Shown here piece by piece: positions 1 through 5,020 of a stretch of 5,626 bases of DNA. A program made the translations under genes and the position numbers. This DNA is from Pseudomonadota bacterium (GTDB lineage: Bacteria > Desulfobacterota > Desulfobacteria > Desulfobacterales > RPRI01): positions 1-5,626 of the forward strand of contig JAHJQU010000255.1 in the NCBI GenBank assembly GCA_018819005.1, in the 5' to 3' direction. Numbering within the stretch: the stretch's first letter is position 1; every line of letters starts with the position of its first letter. The notes beneath the pieces are model-generated. The model was not told where the DNA came from and searched no databases. It saw nothing but the letters and a program-made list of their open reading frames with translations.

Positions 1-727
1 ACAATCCATTATACTCGGATAGTGAAACAGTGCCGTTGGCAGTTGCAACTATGGGCGCTCCATTATGGGAGGCAATATCATATCCTTTGTGAAATTCCCG
101 TAAACCTGTAAATGGAGAGATCCGGTATCCAAAAGTTGATGTTACAGATCCCTGGGTTGGACGAATTGCAGGAGTTGAAGCAAGGAGGCTGCGCTGCTCC
201 TCAAAATAGGTTATTATTGATTTAAACCCTTCTGTCTGCTCCTTTACAGCTACATTCAGTTCTTCAACCTGTTCATGCATTTCACGCAAGATACTGTCAT
301 GTTTTTCTGATAGTGCTATTTTAGGATCAAGATCCTCGGGAGCCGAACCCCCAACGCCAAAAAGACCTTCCTGCAATGCATTCTTTTTTTTATTTTTTAT
401 ATTGGCGATGGACCTTATTTTTTTTTCAAAATTGTACAAATCTATAAGCTTAGCCTTAAGATTCGAAATCTCACCGGCAAAAAACTGTATTTGCTTGCGC
501 TGGTTGGTTACTTCATCCTGCTGAACTGATAGCTTGCTCTGAAGATAATGATTATTCAAAAAAGCTTTTTTTAAAGCGACATAGTCATATGCAAAATAGC
601 CTGAAAGGATTAAACCGGCGGCAAGGAAAAACAAAGCATACCGTATGATTTTTCCGGAAGCGTTTATCTGTTTTATTGGAGAGCCTGAATCGCTTAATAC
701 TAAAAAAGAGATTTCCTTTTTCCCCAT
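1..727 (-). CDS. Membrane-anchored M23-family metallopeptidase, N-terminal part (3' end outside window)
   Basis: Minus-strand frame open for 242 codons from the ATG at 727 to the left edge, where the gene is cut. Seen: a short polar N-terminus, one hydrophobic segment at about residues 29-47 (ALFFLAAGLILSGYF core) that should anchor the protein in the inner membrane, a charged Gln/Lys/Glu-rich stretch at about 50-112 and again 136-182 that looks like coiled coil, then the start of a peptidase domain from about 195 (STFGYRISPFTG). His213 and Asp217 in FHKGYDIA match the first zinc-binding HxxxD motif of the M23/LytM family; the second motif (HxH) lies beyond the edge, so activity cannot be judged. 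Members of this family cut peptide cross-links in peptidoglycan from the periplasmic side, or act as regulators of such enzymes. An in-frame ATG three codons upstream (736) is an alternative start. It is followed by no visible gene in this window; in related bacteria such a gene often sits near cell-shape genes, which is inference here. Confidence 0.85.
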   Translation of the reverse strand, partial: MGKKEISFLVLSDSGSPIKQINASGKIIRYALFFLAAGLILSGYFAYDYVALKKAFLNNHYLQSKLSVQQDEVTNQRKQIQFFAGEISNLKAKLIDLYNFEKKIRSIANIKNKKKNALQEGLFGVGGSAPEDLDPKIALSEKHDSILREMHEQVEELNVAVKEQTEGFKSIITYFEEQRSLLASTPAIRPTQGSVTSTFGYRISPFTGLREFHKGYDIASHNGAPIVATANGTVSLSEYNGL

Positions 728-737
728 GCTTAACATA

Positions 738-744
738 CCACCTT
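738..744 (-). promoter_or_regulatory. Ribosome binding site of the M23 peptidase gene (start ambiguous)
   Basis: AAGGTGG on the minus strand lies 10 nt before the ATG at 727 but only 1 nt before the in-frame ATG at 736. If the bases are aligned to the rRNA tail, spacing is slightly long for the first start and slightly short for the second. I prefer 727, with an M-L-S extension as the alternative. Confidence 0.45.
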
Positions 745-862
745 ATGAAATAATTGCTTGGTTCTGATCTGCTTCAGTATTAATAAGGCAAGGCTTTTTA
801 TCACGATAAATATCTAATATATCAATATGTTATGTATCATTAAAGTCTTTTTTATCATTTGG

Positions 863-891
863 TGGATACCACGATATAAAGAGCCTGTCAA
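863..891 (-). promoter_or_regulatory. Candidate sigma-70 type promoter for the M23 peptidase gene
   Basis: On the minus strand a perfect -35 hexamer TTGACA (886-891) is followed after exactly 17 nt by TATCCA (863-868), a weak -10 with three of six consensus bases. It would leave a leader of roughly 130 nt before the ATG at 727. Nothing else in the spacer is as good, but a single consensus hexamer can occur by chance. Confidence 0.3.
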
Positions 892-942
892 GTCTTTCTG
901 CTCAAACTTCGGCAATTCCCTGAAAATATCTTAATAATAAGA

Positions 943-996
943 AGAGCTGCCCTATCTATAAAATGCAATATCGATCGGGATAGACAGAGCTGCCCT
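943..996. repeat. 11-bp direct repeat AGAGCTGCCCT, two copies 43 bp apart
   Basis: AGAGCTGCCCT occurs at 943-953 and again, identical, at 986-996. The centre-to-centre distance of 43 bp is close to four helical turns, so the copies would face the same side of the DNA. They lie upstream of the candidate promoter of the M23 gene (863-891). They could be paired protein-binding sites or part of a dispersed repeat; no regulator is identifiable. Confidence 0.5.
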
Positions 997-1009
997 TCTC
1001 ATTTGAGAG

Positions 1010-1038
1010 GCGGATTTTCCACTCGAATCCTTGAATCC
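1010..1038. repeat. Dispersed repeat copy, folD downstream side
   Basis: Bases 1010-1030 match 2140-2160 at 20 of 21 positions in the same orientation (only 1019 against 2149 differs). The copy ends in the octamer TCGAATCC (1023-1030), followed directly by the variant TTGAATCC (1031-1038). A further single TCGAATCC is at 1074-1081. The same octamers make up the array at 2153-2184 on the other side of folD. Confidence 0.7.
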
Positions 1039-1085
1039 TGCCGAAGGTCCGCCAATCGTTCTGGCTGAAACTCTCGAATCCTCAT

Positions 1086-1134
1086 AGGATCACCAACTAA
1101 TTTGGAGATGATCCTTTATATTGGCCTGCAATAT
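1086..1134 (-). other. Two inverted repeats directly downstream of folD
   Basis: ATATTG (1118-1123) pairs with CAATAT (1129-1134) around a 5-nt loop and touches the folD stop codon. Immediately beyond, AGGATCA (1086-1092) pairs with TGATCCT (1109-1115), with an inner CCA (1093-1095)/TGG (1103-1105) and a 3-nt bulge. In the folD transcript these would form two consecutive stems. No T-run follows either one, so this is not a canonical intrinsic terminator; it may mark the 3' end or protect it. Confidence 0.35.
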
Positions 1135-2042
1135 CAAGCTATCCCAAGCTTGAATTTCAAAGATTTTAAAGTATTTTTCATCAGCATTGTGATTGTCATG
1201 GGTCCGACTCCACCCGGAACAGGCGTTATATAACCCGCGATCTCCTTTGCCGCGGCAAAATCCACATCACCTTTCAGTATGGCGATCTTCTTTCCTGTTT
1301 TTTCGCTTATTTTCTCACCGACCCTGTTGACTCCAACATCAATAACGCAGGCTCCCGGTTTTATCCATTCGGGTTTTACAAGATCAGGAACACCGGCTGC
1401 AACTATAAGAATATCGGCGCGTTTGCAATGTGATGCCATATCCTTCGTGCCGGTATGAACTATCGTGACGGTTGAATTGGCGCCGGGACCTTTCTGGAGC
1501 ATCATGTTGGCTATCGGTTTACCGACAATATTTGAACGCCCGACAACAACCACTTCGGCTCCCTTTGTCTCAACTCCTGAACGAATTATCATTTCCTGTA
1601 TTCCTGCAGGCGTACATGGAGGAAATTTGACTTCTGATCCGCCAATCATTAAGCGTCCCACATTCACAGGATGAAAACCATCAACATCCTTGTCAGGATC
1701 AATTGCATTTAAAACTTTTTTCTCATTTATATGTTTCGGCAAAGGAAGTTGTACGAGGATGCCGTTGATCGAATCATCCTTATTGTATTTATCGATCAGG
1801 GCAAGAAGATCTTTTTCAGAAATATCGATCGGCTGGCTGTCCTGGACTTCCTTGAAACCAACGCGGTGTGCAGTCTGGATTTTTAATGTTACATAAGACA
1901 TGGAAGCTGGATTTTCACCAATTAAAATCGTTACGAGTCCGGGAACAACACCATGCTTTTCCTTAATGGCGGCAACATCTTGTGTAATTTCATTGAGGAT
2001 TTTTTCCCGGATTTCAGTTCCCAAGATTAACTTTGCTGGCAT
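1134..2042 (-). CDS. folD: Bifunctional methylene-tetrahydrofolate dehydrogenase / methenyl-tetrahydrofolate cyclohydrolase
   Basis: Complete 302-residue cytoplasmic enzyme that interconverts 5,10-methylene-, 5,10-methenyl- and 10-formyl-tetrahydrofolate with NAD(P). Family signatures seen in order: IGENPASMSYVTLK (41-54) with the catalytic Tyr50 and Lys54, GILVQLPLP (94-102) with Gln98, DGFHPVNVGR (121-130) with Asp121, PPCTPAGI (141-148), the nucleotide-binding VVGRSNIVGKP (166-176), and PVPGGVGPMT (274-283). All expected catalytic positions are present. Length is slightly above the usual 280-295 because of a KGPGANSTVT segment after the nucleotide-binding motif and a longer C-terminus. The start is fixed by a strong AAGGAG site 7 nt upstream. 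The role is supply of one-carbon units for purines and formyl-Met; if the host is an acetyl-CoA-pathway sulfate reducer it could also serve the methyl branch, which is inference. It stands alone, with repeat-rich spacers on both sides. Confidence 0.97.
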   Translation of the reverse strand: MPAKLILGTEIREKILNEITQDVAAIKEKHGVVPGLVTILIGENPASMSYVTLKIQTAHRVGFKEVQDSQPIDISEKDLLALIDKYNKDDSINGILVQLPLPKHINEKKVLNAIDPDKDVDGFHPVNVGRLMIGGSEVKFPPCTPAGIQEMIIRSGVETKGAEVVVVGRSNIVGKPIANMMLQKGPGANSTVTIVHTGTKDMASHCKRADILIVAAGVPDLVKPEWIKPGACVIDVGVNRVGEKISEKTGKKIAILKGDVDFAAAKEIAGYITPVPGGVGPMTITMLMKNTLKSLKFKLGIA

Positions 2043-2049
2043 CTTTAAT

Positions 2050-2055
2050 CTCCTT
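2050..2055 (-). promoter_or_regulatory. Ribosome binding site of folD
   Basis: AAGGAG on the minus strand, 7 nt before the ATG at 2042. Sequence and spacing are near ideal and support this start. Confidence 0.85.
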
Positions 2056-2139
2056 TCTAAATATTATTATAAATTCAAGTCGTTACTTATTCCCCTGTTA
2101 TATAAGGTTCTTCTCCCGATCAGTTGAAGAAAAGGGGCC

Positions 2140-2184
2140 GCGGATTTTTCACTCGAATCCTCGAACCCTTGACCCCTTGAATCC
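2140..2184. repeat. Octamer-phased repeat array, folD upstream side
   Basis: Starts with the 21-bp segment shared with 1010-1030, and continues as four octamers in strict 8-bp phase: TCGAATCC (2153), TCGAACCC (2161), TTGACCCC (2169) and TTGAATCC (2177). The common pattern is T-C/T-G-A-A/C-C/T-C-C. It translates in one minus frame into a meaningless repetitive peptide, so it is not coding. Confidence 0.75.
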
Positions 2185-2209
2185 TCATTTCCTTGTATAA
2201 TTACTTGAG

Positions 2210-2238
2210 GGTTTAGACTATTCGGATATTGTTGTCAA
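2210..2238 (-). promoter_or_regulatory. Candidate promoter for folD
   Basis: Minus-strand TTGACA (2233-2238) followed after 17 nt by TAAACC (2210-2215), a poor -10 with three of six consensus bases. It would give a leader of about 165 nt containing the octamer array. The position just downstream of the G-rich tract makes it worth noting, but the -10 is weak. Confidence 0.25.
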
Positions 2239-2247
2239 GAAAACAAG

Positions 2248-2282
2248 CCCTTTCCCCTCGCCCCTATACCCTAAACCCTATC
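2248..2282. repeat. CCCTNNN heptad array, five units; G-quadruplex motif on minus strand
   Basis: Five consecutive heptads beginning with CCCT occur at exactly 2248, 2255, 2262, 2269 and 2276; the last three bases vary. On the minus strand, the sense strand of argC and folD, this reads as five runs of three or four G separated by 3- or 4-nt loops (runs at 2276-2278, 2269-2271, 2261-2264, 2254-2257, 2248-2250), which satisfies the usual G-quadruplex pattern. Confidence 0.75.
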
Positions 2283-2361
2283 TATCCTTCGACTCTATGC
2301 CGTTCCAAGCGTACTGCATCATCAAATCATTCGTCCCCGCATAAATGGCCTTGTTTTGTGC
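2278..2361 (-). pseudogene. Cryptic coding-like tail after argC, possible gene remnant
   Basis: Just beyond argC, in a different minus frame, 27 sense codons and a TAG (2278-2280) read with a natural amino-acid mix: after AQNK comes AIYAGTNDLMMQYAWNGIE, then SKDR and stop. The frame stays open backwards into argC, but there it is only a shadow of that gene. The AIYAGTN string resembles the C-terminal GTN loop of acyl-CoA dehydrogenases, but homology cannot be shown from such a short piece. There is no start codon with a ribosome site before it. It could be a decayed gene end, a dispersed repeat or chance. Confidence 0.3.
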
Positions 2362-3398
2362 TATAGCGGATAAGGGACAGACATAAGACCTGCTGTCTCT
2401 TCGTATCCGAGCATTATGTTCATATTTTGAACAGCCTGCCCGGCAGCTCCCTTAACCAGGTTGTCTATTGCCGAAATCAATATGAGGCACCCGGTCCGTT
2501 GATCGATTCTGAATCCAATATCACAATAATTTGTTCCTGTTACATGTTTAGTATCAGGCAGCCTTATATCATCGCATAATCTGATAAACGGGCGACCTGA
2601 ATAGAAGGATGAAAGACATTTTTTTATATGTTCAGATGATACGTCTGCTTTAAGTCGGGCATAAATTGTAGTGAGCATACCCCTTGTCACAGGCACAAGA
2701 TGAGGCACAAATGTTATTCGTGTTCTCCTGCCGGTTTCCCGGGAAAGAACCTCTTCTATTTCCGGGTTATGCCTGTGAGCGGCAACCTTGTAAGCTTTGA
2801 AGGATTCATTTACCTCACAGAAATGGGATGACAACGCAAGGGACCGCCCCGCCCCGCTCACCCCTGATTTTGAATCTGCAATAATGGATTCAGCATCCAG
2901 AAAACCTTCTTTTAAAAGCGGGATCAGCGGGAGAAGCACGCTGGTCGGATAACAGCCTGGATTGCCTATCAAGTCGGCGCCTTTTATTTTATCATGATAG
3001 ATTTCAGAAAGTCCGTAAACGGCCTTTTCAAGCAAATTTTTAGATGTGTGCGGCTGATAATAAGCTTCATAAGTTTCAGAATCCCTGAATCTGAAATCGG
3101 CCGAAAGATCAATTACTCTCTTTCCCTTACTGATCAGCCCCGGAACAATTTCCATAGGTATTTTATGTGGAATAGAAAGAAAAAAAAGATCGGCCCTGTC
3201 ACAAAGGTTATCAGCCGAAAGATCTTCACATACGAGATCAACATGACCTGTCATTGAGGGGAAAACATGGTCAAACCGCACACCGGCATACTGCCTTGAA
3301 GTAATAACAGTAAGCTTTGCCTCCGGATGCCCTGAAAGTAAACGCACAAGTTCAGCGCCGACATATCCTGTAGCTCCAACAACAGCGACTCTTAACAT
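2361..3398 (-). CDS. argC: N-acetyl-gamma-glutamyl-phosphate reductase
   Basis: Complete 345-residue enzyme of the usual family length. It reduces N-acetylglutamyl-5-phosphate to the semialdehyde with NADPH, the third step of arginine biosynthesis, in the cytoplasm. Seen: an N-terminal Rossmann motif VGATGYVGAEL (7-17), IDLSADFRF (96-104), the active-site GNPGCYPTS (145-153) with catalytic Cys149, SKSGVSGAGR (176-185), and AHRHNPEI (207-214) carrying the conserved histidine pair, followed by the substrate-domain segment VPHLVPVTRGM (231-241). The C-terminus ETAGLMSVPYPL fits family members, so the gene is not truncated by the odd sequence after it. The start is supported by an AAGGGGGG site just upstream. 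No other arg gene is in the window; it lies 127 bp behind livF on the same strand and may be partly read from the liv operon. A TATAGT (3415-3420) sits too close to the start to be a convincing promoter. Confidence 0.96.
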   Translation of the reverse strand: MLRVAVVGATGYVGAELVRLLSGHPEAKLTVITSRQYAGVRFDHVFPSMTGHVDLVCEDLSADNLCDRADLFFLSIPHKIPMEIVPGLISKGKRVIDLSADFRFRDSETYEAYYQPHTSKNLLEKAVYGLSEIYHDKIKGADLIGNPGCYPTSVLLPLIPLLKEGFLDAESIIADSKSGVSGAGRSLALSSHFCEVNESFKAYKVAAHRHNPEIEEVLSRETGRRTRITFVPHLVPVTRGMLTTIYARLKADVSSEHIKKCLSSFYSGRPFIRLCDDIRLPDTKHVTGTNYCDIGFRIDQRTGCLILISAIDNLVKGAAGQAVQNMNIMLGYEETAGLMSVPYPL

Positions 3399-3401
3399 GT
3401 A

Positions 3402-3409
3402 CCCCCCTT
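3402..3409 (-). promoter_or_regulatory. Ribosome binding site of argC
   Basis: AAGGGGGG on the minus strand, its last G 3 nt and its AAGG core 7 nt before the ATG at 3398. It deviates from the ideal AAGGAGG by one base but is the only candidate and supports this start. Confidence 0.6.
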
Positions 3410-3420
3410 AAAATACTATA

Positions 3421-3448
3421 GTTTCTGGTCTCTGGTTTGTGGTTTCTC
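3421..3448. repeat. Heptad array GTTTCTG-like, four units
   Basis: Four heptads in strict 7-bp phase: GTTTCTG (3421), GTCTCTG (3428), GTTTGTG (3435), GTTTCTC (3442). Positions G1, T2, T4 and T6 are constant. It lies 23-50 bp upstream of argC and contains no gene. Confidence 0.75.
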
Positions 3449-3458
3449 TTTCGTTCAC

Positions 3459-3500
3459 CTTGAACCTTTCATCTTGCTCCTTAAACCCATGAACTTCTGC
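3459..3500. repeat. Heptad array CTTNNNN, degenerate
   Basis: CTT recurs at exactly 3459, 3466, 3473 and 3480, skips one unit (CCA at 3487) and returns at 3494, so five of six heptads carry it. Three of the first four units also end in C. It fills most of the gap between the array at 3421 and the end of livF. Confidence 0.5.
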
Positions 3501-3525
3501 TCACTGGCCTCTGATTCCTTATTTC

Positions 3526-4245
3526 CTATCCCAGATATGCCTTTTGAACCTCTTCGTTTCTGGCGAGCTCTTTTGCGCTTCCTTCCATTACAATATATCC
3601 TGTTTCCATTACATAGGCTCTGTCGGCATATTTCAGTGCGATGTGTGAATTCTGTTCAACAACAAATATCGTTGTTCCGGTTTTATTCAGCTCTTTCAAA
3701 ACCTTGAATAAATCCTGCATCAGTATAGGAGCAAGCCCCATAGACGGCTCATCAAGAAGAATAAACCCGGCCCCGCACATGAAAGCCCTGCCCATTGCAA
3801 GCATTTGCTGCTCACCGCCGCTTAATGTGTCTCCCCGTTGATTCTTGCGGTCTGAAAGCTTCGGAAAAAGTGAAAAGACCCGTTTATAGTCTCTTGAAAC
3901 CTGGCCGGAATCTTTGCGTGCGTATGTAGCAATTTTAAGATTTTCCATAACGGTCAGGTTCCCGAAAATCCTTCTGCCTTCGGGAACAAGGCCGATTCCG
4001 TGCCTGGCAACTACATGGTGGGGCGCTACTGAAAGGAGATCAACCCCTTTGAAGCTGATGATTCCTTTCGAAACAACAGGTGCTACGGGAGGCGGAAGTC
4101 TCATTATGCTCATGAGGGTCGTTGATTTCCCGGCACCATTTGCACCAAGAAGAGCCACAAATTCTCCATCTTCCACATGAAGGGATATCCCGTGCAGGGC
4201 CTCAATATTTCCGTAACGCACGTGGAGGTTTTCTATCTTAAGCAT
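3526..4245 (-). CDS. livF: Branched-chain amino-acid type ABC transporter, ATP-binding protein LivF
   Basis: Complete 239-residue ATPase, one of the two nucleotide-binding subunits of a LivFGHM importer; it sits on the cytoplasmic face and drives uptake. Seen: Walker A GANGAGKST (34-42), the LivF-typical LVPEGRRIFGNLTVMENL (86-103) around the Q-loop region, signature LSGGEQQ (141-147), Walker B FILLDEP (161-167) with catalytic Glu166, and VVEQN (195-199). The residue usually histidine in the switch loop is Gln197, which is normal for LivF and not a defect. A PPPVAPVVSKG segment at 51-61 after Walker A is slightly longer than in the common form. Its ATG lies inside the end of livG (8-bp overlap), which implies translational coupling. 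Liv-type systems carry branched-chain or other hydrophobic and aromatic amino acids, or short amides; the substrate-binding protein is not in the window, so the substrate is unknown. Confidence 0.93.
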   Translation of the reverse strand: MLKIENLHVRYGNIEALHGISLHVEDGEFVALLGANGAGKSTTLMSIMRLPPPVAPVVSKGIISFKGVDLLSVAPHHVVARHGIGLVPEGRRIFGNLTVMENLKIATYARKDSGQVSRDYKRVFSLFPKLSDRKNQRGDTLSGGEQQMLAMGRAFMCGAGFILLDEPSMGLAPILMQDLFKVLKELNKTGTTIFVVEQNSHIALKYADRAYVMETGYIVMEGSAKELARNEEVQKAYLG

Positions 4246-5014
4246 GAACCGTCACCTCCTCGCCAAGATATGCCTTTATTACCCTCGGATTTTTTCTTAT
4301 CTCGGATGGAGTCCCTTCTGCAATTATCTCTCCGAAATCAAGAACATCTATTTTTTCACACAGTGCCATTACAACTTTCATCTGATGCTCAATCAGCCAT
4401 ATAGTAAGTTTAAATTTTCCCCTGATCCATTTAACCAACTGGATCAACTGCTCTATATCTCCTGAAGTCATGCCTGCAGCAGGCTCATCCAGTAAAAGAA
4501 TTTTAGGCCTTATGGTAAGAGCTCTTCCTATCTCGAGACGCCGCTGAAGACCGTAAGGAAGGTTTTTCGGATATTCATTCTCGAATTCCTTCATTTCGAG
4601 TATTTCAAGAAATTCCCTTGCAGATTTAATCACGTTCTTTTCTCTTTCAAAATATTTCCCGGTGTAAAGAATGGAATCGATAAAGCCATATCCAAGCCTG
4701 TAATGCTGGGAAATACAGAGATTCTCAAGAACAGTCATGCTGTTCCAGAGGCGTATATTCTGAAAGGTGCGGGATATCCCAAGGCTTGTTACTTCATGCG
4801 GCTTAAGGCCCTTAATTGACTTTCCGTTGAACCTGATCTCACCTTCCGTCGGTTTATAAAAACCGCTGACAAGATTGAATATCGTTGTCTTTCCGGCCCC
4901 GTTAGGCCCTATAAGCCCGGAAAGCACCCCCTCTTCAATATTCAGGTTGAAGTTTGAAACAGCCTGCAGGCCACCAAAATAATGATTAATGTTATTAAGT
5001 TCCAGAAGCGCCAT
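4238..5014 (-). CDS. livG: Branched-chain amino-acid type ABC transporter, ATP-binding protein LivG
   Basis: Complete 258-residue ATPase, partner of LivF on the cytoplasmic side of the importer. Seen: Walker A GPNGAGKTT (36-44), the LivG-typical GISRTFQNIRLWNSMTVLENL (from 79) around the Q-loop Gln85, signature region LPYGLQRRLEIGRAL (152-166, the usual LSxGQ replaced by LPYGLQ as in many LivG proteins), Walker B ILLLDEP (172-178) with catalytic Glu177, and the switch-loop IEH with His210. After that His comes Gln where most relatives have Asp. The C-terminus IRKNPRVIKAYLGEE is the LivG tail. The start is 6 nt after the permease stop; the AAGGGAG site (5027-5033) lies within the end of the permease gene with a spacing of 12 nt, rather long, so coupling to upstream translation probably helps. 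Substrate not determinable. Confidence 0.94.
   Translation of the reverse strand: MALLELNNINHYFGGLQAVSNFNLNIEEGVLSGLIGPNGAGKTTIFNLVSGFYKPTEGEIRFNGKSIKGLKPHEVTSLGISRTFQNIRLWNSMTVLENLCISQHYRLGYGFIDSILYTGKYFEREKNVIKSAREFLEILEMKEFENEYPKNLPYGLQRRLEIGRALTIRPKILLLDEPAAGMTSGDIEQLIQLVKWIRGKFKLTIWLIEHQMKVVMALCEKIDVLDFGEIIAEGTPSEIRKNPRVIKAYLGEEVTVHA
4252..4260 (-). promoter_or_regulatory. Ribosome binding site of livF inside livG
   Basis: AGGAGGTGA on the minus strand, a nine-base match to the complement of the 16S rRNA tail, with its GGAGG core 9 nt before the livF ATG at 4245. It lies within the last codons of livG, which fixes the livF start and ensures strong initiation within the overlap. Confidence 0.85.
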
Positions 5015-5020
5015 CTTTTA

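Larger units (their letters stand above)
728..1133. other. Spacer between folD and the M23 peptidase gene
   Basis: About 400 bp without a supportable gene. From 760 to 900 it is AT-rich and holds the candidate promoter of the M23 gene. From 940 to 1000 it holds an 11-bp direct repeat. From 1010 to 1134 it holds copies of the TCGAATCC-type repeat and two inverted repeats just beyond the end of folD. Short open frames on both strands (for example plus strand from 827, 35 codons) have no ribosome site and no recognisable product. Confidence 0.7.
2043..2360. other. Spacer between argC and folD
   Basis: A 318-bp stretch without a supportable complete gene. From the argC side it contains a coding-like tail (2278-2361), a C-rich heptad array (2248-2282), a candidate promoter (2210-2238), an octamer array (2140-2184), a 6-bp stem with a 12-nt loop (TTCTTC 2108-2113 with GAAGAA 2126-2131), an AT-rich TATAAT-containing segment (2066-2071) without a fitting -35, and the folD ribosome site. 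Confidence 0.7.

Noticed and set aside
830..901. Coding-like minus frame with ERLDRLFISWYPPND before a TAA
   Set aside because: Only 24 codons between stops, no start or ribosome site, and it overlaps the candidate promoter; too short to separate from chance.
827..937. Plus-strand 35-codon frame starting at 827 in the M23 upstream spacer
   Set aside because: No ribosome site, unremarkable composition, opposite to all neighbouring genes.
2066..2071. Perfect TATAAT upstream of folD
   Set aside because: In an AT-rich stretch; the 16-18 nt spaced -35 windows read GGGAAT-like sequence, so there is no supporting hexamer, though a weak or activated promoter cannot be excluded.
2108..2131. TTCTTC/GAAGAA stem in the folD leader as a riboswitch or terminator
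   Set aside because: A 6-bp stem with a 12-nt loop, no T-run and no conserved riboswitch core; nothing matches a known folate (THF) riboswitch.
2133..2188. An 18-codon minus-strand frame starting at 2188 after AAGGAA
   Set aside because: It translates the octamer array into a repetitive basic peptide; codon content comes from the repeat, and such peptides are typical false ORFs of repeat tracts.
3415..3420. TATAGT as -10 of an argC promoter
   Set aside because: A start about 7 nt downstream would fall inside the argC ribosome site, and the matching -35 position reads ACCACA, a poor hexamer.
3526..4245. Loss of the switch-loop histidine in LivF (Gln197) as a defect
   Set aside because: VEQN at this place is the normal state in LivF proteins; the other ATPase motifs are intact.
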